From NCBI GenBank assembly GCA_937924345.1, contig CALDTD010000256.1, positions 1 to 5,274 on the forward strand: 5,274 nt of DNA, written 5' to 3'. This stretch comes from an uncultured Flavobacteriales bacterium. Its GTDB lineage: Bacteria; Bacteroidota; Bacteroidia; Flavobacteriales_D; Parvicellaceae. Position 1 is the first letter of the stretch; each line of letters starts with the position of its first letter. The translations under genes and the position numbers were made by a program. Positions 1 through 5,274 of the stretch are shown here, piece after piece. The notes below the pieces were generated by a model that ran no database searches, was not told the origin of the DNA, and saw only the letters and a list, made by a program, of their open reading frames with translations.

Positions 1-704
1 ATGATGAAAACATAGTGATTCCTAATACTGATATAGAACCTGAATTTGTTTATACTGGTGAGCTTGGTTTTTCAAAAAGTTTTAACCGTATAATCACAGA
101 AATAGATAGTTCAAACTCTAATGTACATTTTGCTACGGTTAGTGCCACAGGTTTTTACACCTTACTAGATAATTTAATTATTAGAAGAAATTATACTTTT
201 AATAATCAAGATTCTTTAGTATACGAAGGAAATTTAAGAAGAATACAAGCGAATCAAAACATTGAAAAAGGCTTTATTTATGGTGTTTCTGGTGGAATAA
301 ACATTTCCTTTAATCGACATTTAAAATTAAAATCATCTCTTAACTATACTGTAGGAAGAATAACAACGACTAACCAGCCTTTAGCAAAAATTCCACCTTT
401 ATTCGGAAGAACAAGTTTTTTTATCGATCAACCCAAATGGGATTTAGAACTTATTAGTTTATATAACGGTATGAAAAGAATAGAAGATTTTGATCAGAAT
501 GGAAATGATAACGATGATGAAGCAACTGTTGACGGAATACCAAGCTGGTTTACACTTAATCTTAGAGGAAGTTATTTATTTAATGCTAGATTTTCTATGC
601 AAGCAGGAGTAGAAAACATTATGGATATTCATTACAAAACCTTTAGTTCTGGTATTAGTTCGATGGGGAGAAGTTTCAATATAGCCGCGAAATTCATTTT
701 CTAA
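1..704 (+). CDS. TonB-dependent outer-membrane receptor, C-terminal part (partial at left edge)
   Basis: The reading frame is open from base 3 to the TAA at 702-704, giving 233 visible residues with no stop before the left edge, so the gene starts outside the window. The visible part is the C-terminal half of a 22-strand beta-barrel; the TonB box and plug domain are not present here. Family marks seen are an I-P-N-T-D-I-E-P-E stretch near the start, matching the usual N-P-D-L-K-P-E barrel motif; a G-I-P-S-W-F-T-L-N-L-R segment at 534-566; V-E-N-I-M-D-I-H-Y at 609-635, matching the common V-x-N-L-x-D-x-x-Y motif; and a C-terminal strand G-R-S-F-N-I-A-A-K-F-I-F ending in Phe, as the outer-membrane assembly machinery expects. 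Such receptors use TonB-ExbBD energy to import siderophores, haem, cobalamin, glycans or peptides. The ligand cannot be told from this fragment. An acidic Asp/Asn-rich loop lies at 492-521. The peptidase gene begins 15 bases after the stop, so co-transcription is likely. Confidence 0.9.
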   Translation, partial: DENIVIPNTDIEPEFVYTGELGFSKSFNRIITEIDSSNSNVHFATVSATGFYTLLDNLIIRRNYTFNNQDSLVYEGNLRRIQANQNIEKGFIYGVSGGINISFNRHLKLKSSLNYTVGRITTTNQPLAKIPPLFGRTSFFIDQPKWDLELISLYNGMKRIEDFDQNGNDNDDEATVDGIPSWFTLNLRGSYLFNARFSMQAGVENIMDIHYKTFSSGISSMGRSFNIAAKFIF

Positions 705-719
705 ATTCTATTTTTCTCT

Positions 720-3500
720 ATGCGTTTAGCTATTTTTATTCTTATAATTCTTTTAACCAAAATAATTTATTGTCAAAAAGAAAAACTAAAAATAACGCCT
801 GAAGCATATAAAGAGTGGCGAGTAATTTCTGAGCCAAACACATCAAGTAAAGGAAACATTATTACATACGTAATAAAACCACAAATTGGAAATGGCGATT
901 TAGTGATTAAAAATAACTTTATAAAAAAATCACTTACTATTCCTAGAGGAAAAAAAACGTTTGTTGCTCCAAATGAAAAATGGATGATTTTCACCCTTCA
1001 AACAGAATATGACACAATTAGAAAGTTAAAGTTAGAGAATGTAAAAAAAGATAAATGGCCAACAGAAATTGTAAGTATTTACAATACTAAGTTAGACTCA
1101 ATTAGTCCATTTAAGGAAGTAGAAAGTTATAAAACAGCAACAGAAAAAGGAGACTGGATTGCTTTATTAAGAACTGAAAAGTTCGACAAAAAACCTGATG
1201 CCACTAAAAAGAAAAAATGGCAATTCTGGAAAAAAGAAAAAGAAACAGTCAAGAAACAATTAGGTAAGTCTTTAAGCCTTTACAATCCATTAACTTTTGA
1301 AGAGAGAACAATTAAACATGTAATAAACTACGCCTTAAATAGTGAAGGAACACATCTTTTCTACTCCACAGCAATAAATTATTACGACTCTATCGATTCA
1401 TGTTTTGTATATCGTTACAACTTTAACAACCATACTAAAACACTTATTGAAAAAGAAGAAGGCTATATTAAACAACTTGCCTCGGATATAAATGGAGAAC
1501 AACTTGCATACCTTTTCTCTAATGACACTGCTGAAAACAAAGTTTATGGTTTAAAATATTGGAGCATTATAAGTGAAGCTAATAAAAACATTGACATAGT
1601 TTACCTACCTAATTTAGACAGCAACGAATCGGTTAGCGATTGGAAACAACCCTACTTCTCTAAAAATGGAAATTACTTATATTTTGATATTGGGGAGCGA
1701 CCTAAAAACAAAACAAAAGATTCTTTAACCGACGATGAAAAGTACAGCCTAGATTTGTGGAGCTGGACCGACAATAGACTTCAGACACAACAATTAAAAA
1801 ACCTTGAAAAAGACAGAAAAGAGACTAGCCTCTACATTTACAATACTCAAGAACAAAAAGTTACAAAAATTAGAAACCGATTTGAGCGAAACGCATTTAG
1901 AGATAAAAATCAAGATAAATCTTTTACACTTATTCGCACACAAACACCCTACTTAAAGGAAATGACTTGGGATGGCTGGTATTATGATTACTATAAGGTT
2001 TATAAAGAAAAAGGTAAGCGCTCACTTATTTTAAATCACCATAATGATCGAATTAAATTATCTGAAAACGGTAATAAACTTGCTTTTTATAATCAACAGG
2101 ATTCTGCTTGGTTTGTAAAAGACTTACTATTAAACACTACATTTCAACTTACAAACGGAAAACACTTTTATAATCAATACCACGACACACCAGGCAATGC
2201 AAATTCTGCTGGTGAAGCAATTTGGGATAACTCAGGAATAAATCTAATAATCAAAGGTCAATATGATTATTGGCAATTTAATACCATAAATAAAAAGAAG
2301 ACTAGGCTAACATTTGGTAGAGAAAGTAAAACGGTTTATAACTATTGGAAAACAAATCATGACTCTATTAACACAATAAATTTATCTGATAATATCTTCT
2401 TTAAAACATATAATGAAGTTACAAAAAAAGAAGGTATAGCAAAGATGGAAAAGGGAAAAGTAAAACAATTATTTGAGCACGATAAAAAAATACAATACCT
2501 AAAGAAAGCAAAAAACTCCAATCTTGTGCTGTTAAGAGAAATGGATTTTAAAACTTATCCAAACCTACAGGTTACGAATCTAAGTTTTGAAACTATAAAA
2601 CCACTATCTTCAGTAAATCAGCAACAAAAGAAATACAACTGGGGAACAGTAGAGCTAGTCAATTGGAACGCATATAAAACCAAAGATTCTCTGTCTGGAC
2701 TATTTTACAAACCCGAAAATTTTGATAGCTCCAAATCTTACCCTATGATTATATATTTCTACGAACGAAACTCCCAAAACCTACATCGTTATTATGCTCC
2801 CAAACCAACTGCTTCTATCGTTTATCCAACAGAATATGTTAGCAACGGCTATCTCGTTTTTATTCCAGATGTTAAATATGAAATAGGTAAGCCTGCAAAA
2901 AGTGCATACAATTGTATTGTTAGTGGCACAGAAGCTTTAATCAAAAAATATAATTTTATAGACAGCAATCGAATAGGCATACAAGGACAAAGTTGGGGAG
3001 GATACCAAGTAGCACAATTGATAACTATGACAAACCGCTATAAATGTGCAATGGCCGGAGCACCAGTAAGCAATATGTTTAGCGCTTATGGAGGTATTCG
3101 GTGGGGTTCTGGACTAAACAGAGCTTTTCAATACGAAAAAGGACAGAGCAGAATTGGGAAAACGATTTGGGAAGCACCAGAATTGTACATAGAAAATTCA
3201 CCAATCTTTCATTTAACAAAAGTAGAAACTCCACTTTTAATTATGCATAACGATAGTGATGGAGCTGTACCTTGGACACAAGGTATAGAACTATTCAATG
3301 GACTGCGACGACTTCAAAAACCAGTTTGGATGTTAAACTATAACAATGATGCGCATAATTTATCGAAATACGCCAACAAACTTGATCTAAGTATTAGAAT
3401 GCGCCAGTTCTTTGATTATTATTTACAGAATAAGACTCCCCCAAAGTGGGTAAAAACAGGTCGGTCAGCTTTCTTAAAAGAACTAGAAATCAGCAATTAA
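720..3500 (+). CDS. Exported S9 (prolyl oligopeptidase) family serine peptidase
   Basis: This complete 926-residue protein has an N-terminal hydrophobic signal peptide (about residues 1-18) ending I-I-Y-C before Gln19. Tyr at -1 does not fit a lipobox, so signal peptidase I cleavage leaving Gln19 is more likely, which would place it in the periplasm or outside the cell. Residues from about 25 to 630 are rich in short beta-strand and Trp/Tyr/Asn-type repeats, consistent with the S9 beta-propeller. About 640-915 is the alpha/beta-hydrolase domain. The nucleophile is Ser758 in G-Q-S-W-G-G-Y; Asp847 (H-N-D-S-D-G-A-V-P) and His879 (N-D-A-H-N-L) complete the triad, 32 residues apart as in DPP4. Tyr681 in Y-F-Y-E-R matches the oxyanion-hole Tyr of the DPP4 group. 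A Lys-rich stretch at about residues 153-180 looks like a surface insertion. The start is the first ATG after the upstream stop and begins the signal peptide directly; no Shine-Dalgarno sequence is visible. The protein probably cleaves short peptides, but exact specificity (dipeptidyl, prolyl or acylaminoacyl) cannot be read. It probably shares a transcript with the upstream receptor. Confidence 0.93.
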   Translation: MRLAIFILIILLTKIIYCQKEKLKITPEAYKEWRVISEPNTSSKGNIITYVIKPQIGNGDLVIKNNFIKKSLTIPRGKKTFVAPNEKWMIFTLQTEYDTIRKLKLENVKKDKWPTEIVSIYNTKLDSISPFKEVESYKTATEKGDWIALLRTEKFDKKPDATKKKKWQFWKKEKETVKKQLGKSLSLYNPLTFEERTIKHVINYALNSEGTHLFYSTAINYYDSIDSCFVYRYNFNNHTKTLIEKEEGYIKQLASDINGEQLAYLFSNDTAENKVYGLKYWSIISEANKNIDIVYLPNLDSNESVSDWKQPYFSKNGNYLYFDIGERPKNKTKDSLTDDEKYSLDLWSWTDNRLQTQQLKNLEKDRKETSLYIYNTQEQKVTKIRNRFERNAFRDKNQDKSFTLIRTQTPYLKEMTWDGWYYDYYKVYKEKGKRSLILNHHNDRIKLSENGNKLAFYNQQDSAWFVKDLLLNTTFQLTNGKHFYNQYHDTPGNANSAGEAIWDNSGINLIIKGQYDYWQFNTINKKKTRLTFGRESKTVYNYWKTNHDSINTINLSDNIFFKTYNEVTKKEGIAKMEKGKVKQLFEHDKKIQYLKKAKNSNLVLLREMDFKTYPNLQVTNLSFETIKPLSSVNQQQKKYNWGTVELVNWNAYKTKDSLSGLFYKPENFDSSKSYPMIIYFYERNSQNLHRYYAPKPTASIVYPTEYVSNGYLVFIPDVKYEIGKPAKSAYNCIVSGTEALIKKYNFIDSNRIGIQGQSWGGYQVAQLITMTNRYKCAMAGAPVSNMFSAYGGIRWGSGLNRAFQYEKGQSRIGKTIWEAPELYIENSPIFHLTKVETPLLIMHNDSDGAVPWTQGIELFNGLRRLQKPVWMLNYNNDAHNLSKYANKLDLSIRMRQFFDYYLQNKTPPKWVKTGRSAFLKELEISN

Positions 3501-3545
3501 ACTCTATTTTTAACCTCTCCTTTTTTTATTTTAAGTCAACAACCG

Positions 3546-3576
3546 TTGTAAAAATCGATTTTTGTATGTATTCTTG
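3546..3576 (+). promoter_or_regulatory. Candidate Bacteroidota-type promoter for the peptide-binding lipoprotein gene
   Basis: A TTG at 3546-3548 is followed after 20 bases by TATTCTTG at 3569-3576. The second element matches the Bacteroidota -7 consensus TAnnTTTG at all but one fixed position, and the spacing is close to that known for the -33/-7 pair in this phylum. Transcription would start near 3580-3585, leaving a leader of only about 15 bases before the ATG at 3597. Such matches arise by chance in AT-rich DNA, so this is a candidate; its position in the only substantial intergenic gap favours it. Confidence 0.4.
3550..3563. repeat. 14-base perfect palindrome between the candidate promoter elements
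   Basis: The sequence AAAAATCGATTTTT reads the same on both strands. It has no loop, so it suits a dimeric DNA-binding protein better than an RNA hairpin terminator. It lies wholly between the candidate -33 and -7 elements, where a bound protein would block RNA polymerase. It is A/T-rich with only TCGA at its centre, so chance is a real alternative. Confidence 0.35.
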
Positions 3577-3596
3577 TATATTACACAGTATTACTT

Positions 3597-5274
3597 ATGA
3601 AAAACTTTCTTCTTTTCGTTATACTTTTAATCGGGCTATCTAGTTGTGAAACTGGAGAGAAATCTAGCGAAACAAATATTGTAAAAAGAGAAGCTAAAGG
3701 GTCTGAAGTAAATTATGGAGGGCGATTAAACCTTGCAGAATCAGAAAAATATGCATCCCTTTTTCCGCCAGAAATAGTTGATGCAACTTCTACAAAAATT
3801 GCTAGCCAGTTGTATAATGGTCTTGTAAAATTTGATTCTAAAGACTTATCAGTAATTCCTTCTATTGCCAAAGATTGGAAGATTGATGAAACGCAAACTA
3901 AATATACTTTTTCGCTTAGAACTGATGTTTATTTCCATAACGACAGTTGTTTTGCTGAAGGCAAAGGAAGAAAAGTTGTTGCAGATGACTTTAAATATAC
4001 ATTTGAATTAATTTGTGGTGGAGATGATTATGCAATAAGCTTTAAATCTCTTTTTAAGGGTAAATTATTGGGAGCTGATGAATATCACGATAAGAAAACT
4101 GATGCTGTAGCTGGAATAAGAGTAATAAATGATTCAACTTTAGAACTAACGGTGAATAGACCTACCAATTCTTTTATTTACAATTTAGCTAACGTGTCTA
4201 CATCTGTAATTGCCAAAGAAGCATTTGATAAATACGGAAATATGATGACTGTTGGAACAGGACCTTTTCTTTATCAAAAACCTGAAGACGTTCAAAAACA
4301 ACTATTTTTAACATATAACCCTAATTATTTTGGATTTGATGAAGAACAAAATAGGCTTCCATACTTAGATACTATCTGTTTTAACTTTGTAAACACAAAA
4401 ATAGAAGAACTAAAATTATTTAATAATAACGAATTAGATGTAATACATGGTTTACCTGCATCTAAAATTGCTGGTGTCATTTCAAAAAACCTAACCAGTT
4501 TTAATGAAATACCGCCAAAAACAATTCTTGATAGAAAACCAGAAATGGGTGTTAATTATTATGAGTTCAATTTAACTAGGCCTCCATTTGATAATAAAAA
4601 AGTAAGACAAGCTTTTTGTTATGCGGTAAATAAGTCAAAAATATCCTCAAATACATTGAGAGGTCAAGGTAGCATAGCTAAACATGGAATCACACCTAAA
4701 ATTCCAACATTTTATGGATATGCCCACAACTTACTAGAAGGTTACACTTACAATCCTGACCGTGCTAAAAAACTTTTAGCTGAAGCTGGTTATCCTAATG
4801 GAAAAGGGTTTCCTTACACACGCTTAGAAGTAAACAATGAAGGAGGTATACATACAACTGTAGCGAGTCAAATCATAAACCAAGTGAATAGTACCTTAGG
4901 AATAAATATTGAATTGGATCAGGTCTCGTTTAAAGACAAAATAGAACACTCTAAATATGCAAAAGCAGAAATTTTTAGATCTGGATGGGTGGCTGATTTT
5001 CCTTCGCCAGAATCCTTTTTATTAATCTGTTATGGGGCAAATGTACCAAACAGTTTAGAAGAGCCTTCTCACCCTAATTCTATGCGATATGTAAATAAAG
5101 AATTTGATTCATTATTTACACTGGGAAGCTCTACGTTAGACAAAAAAGAAAGTTATGAATATTTTGTCCAAGCAGAACAAATTTTAATTGATGATGCTCC
5201 TATTATGCCTTTATGGTATAATGAAGATTATTATTTAAGAAACTCTAGTATTCGTAACTTCAACTATAATCCAA
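3597..5274 (+). CDS. Peptide ABC transporter substrate-binding lipoprotein, SBP_bac_5 (OppA/DppA-like), partial at right edge
   Basis: From the ATG at 3597 the frame stays open to the right edge, giving 559 codons without a stop. Residues 1-16 form a lipoprotein signal (Met-Lys, hydrophobic core) with lipobox L-S-S-C, so Cys17 would be lipidated and anchor the protein to a membrane. A polar linker follows to about residue 40. Family 5 solute-binding motifs then appear in the usual order: an N-terminal Q-L-Y-N-G-L-V segment; V-G-T-G-P-F around residues 219-224; P-P-F-D-N-K-K-V-R-Q-A at 329-339; Y-N-P-D-R-A-K-K-L-L-A-E-A-G-Y-P at 385-400; and W-V-A-D-F-P-S-P-E-S-F at 464-474. The family usually runs about 500-600 residues, so only a short C-terminal tail should be missing. 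These proteins bind oligo- or dipeptides and pass them to an ABC permease, although some members bind nickel, haem or sugars. No permease or ATPase gene is in view. The start directly precedes the signal peptide; no Shine-Dalgarno sequence is seen. A 96-base gap and candidate promoter separate it from the peptidase gene. Confidence 0.92.
   Translation, partial: MKNFLLFVILLIGLSSCETGEKSSETNIVKREAKGSEVNYGGRLNLAESEKYASLFPPEIVDATSTKIASQLYNGLVKFDSKDLSVIPSIAKDWKIDETQTKYTFSLRTDVYFHNDSCFAEGKGRKVVADDFKYTFELICGGDDYAISFKSLFKGKLLGADEYHDKKTDAVAGIRVINDSTLELTVNRPTNSFIYNLANVSTSVIAKEAFDKYGNMMTVGTGPFLYQKPEDVQKQLFLTYNPNYFGFDEEQNRLPYLDTICFNFVNTKIEELKLFNNNELDVIHGLPASKIAGVISKNLTSFNEIPPKTILDRKPEMGVNYYEFNLTRPPFDNKKVRQAFCYAVNKSKISSNTLRGQGSIAKHGITPKIPTFYGYAHNLLEGYTYNPDRAKKLLAEAGYPNGKGFPYTRLEVNNEGGIHTTVASQIINQVNSTLGINIELDQVSFKDKIEHSKYAKAEIFRSGWVADFPSPESFLLICYGANVPNSLEEPSHPNSMRYVNKEFDSLFTLGSSTLDKKESYEYFVQAEQILIDDAPIMPLWYNEDYYLRNSSIRNFNYNP

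Noticed and set aside
15..17. GTG as a possible start codon for the receptor fragment
   Set aside because: The frame is open further left to the window edge and the sequence around it is mid-barrel receptor sequence, so this is an internal Val codon.
773..994. Open reading frame of 73 codons on the minus strand
   Set aside because: It lies wholly inside the peptidase gene, antisense to a well-supported coding region, and its translation shows no recognisable family.
3501..3545. Possible intrinsic terminator after the peptidase, with a T-run at 3521-3527
   Set aside because: No GC-containing stem precedes the T-run; only a weak five-pair A/T stem could form, which is expected by chance in such AT-rich DNA.
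3562..3579. TTGTAT occurring twice (3562-3567 and 3574-3579), 12 bases apart
   Set aside because: A six-base repeat in T-rich intergenic DNA is too short to support a binding-site array, and the second copy overlaps the better-explained candidate -7 element.
3446..3643. Open reading frame of 65 codons on the plus strand spanning the peptidase end and the lipoprotein start
   Set aside because: It overlaps the real 3' end of the peptidase and the signal peptide of the lipoprotein in another frame, and its product resembles nothing; it is a shadow frame.

Overview
The window is AT-rich, with all genes on the + strand. It looks like a chromosomal segment of a Bacteroidota bacterium, most likely a flavobacterium. 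The signs are A/T-heavy codon use, no recognisable Shine-Dalgarno sequences before the two visible starts, a signal peptide that appears to leave Gln at the mature N-terminus, a TonB-dependent receptor C-terminus of the type common in this phylum, and a possible promoter resembling the Bacteroidota form (TTG, about 20 bases, TAnnTTTG). The genus cannot be named from this sequence.

Layout: (1) 1-704 is the C-terminal part of an outer-membrane TonB-dependent receptor whose N-terminus lies left of the window. (2) After a 15-base gap, 720-3500 encodes a complete exported serine peptidase of the prolyl oligopeptidase (S9) family, 926 residues long, with an N-terminal beta-propeller region and a C-terminal alpha/beta-hydrolase domain carrying a Ser-Asp-His triad. 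(3) 3501-3596 is a short intergenic region with a candidate promoter and a 14-base perfect palindrome. (4) 3597 to the right edge encodes a lipoprotein of the peptide/oligopeptide ABC-transporter solute-binding family (SBP_bac_5, OppA/DppA-like). It is nearly complete but runs off the window before its stop codon.

Taken together, the genes suggest peptide handling in the cell envelope: a receptor that could take a ligand across the outer membrane, a peptidase that could trim peptides, and a lipoprotein that could capture peptides for inner-membrane import. The receptor and peptidase are probably co-transcribed, while the binding protein probably has its own promoter. The functional link is inferred from adjacency and family membership; the receptor's ligand cannot be read from this fragment. 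I found no RNA genes, mobile elements, CRISPR arrays or defence-like genes, and nothing here amounts to a clearly undescribed system.
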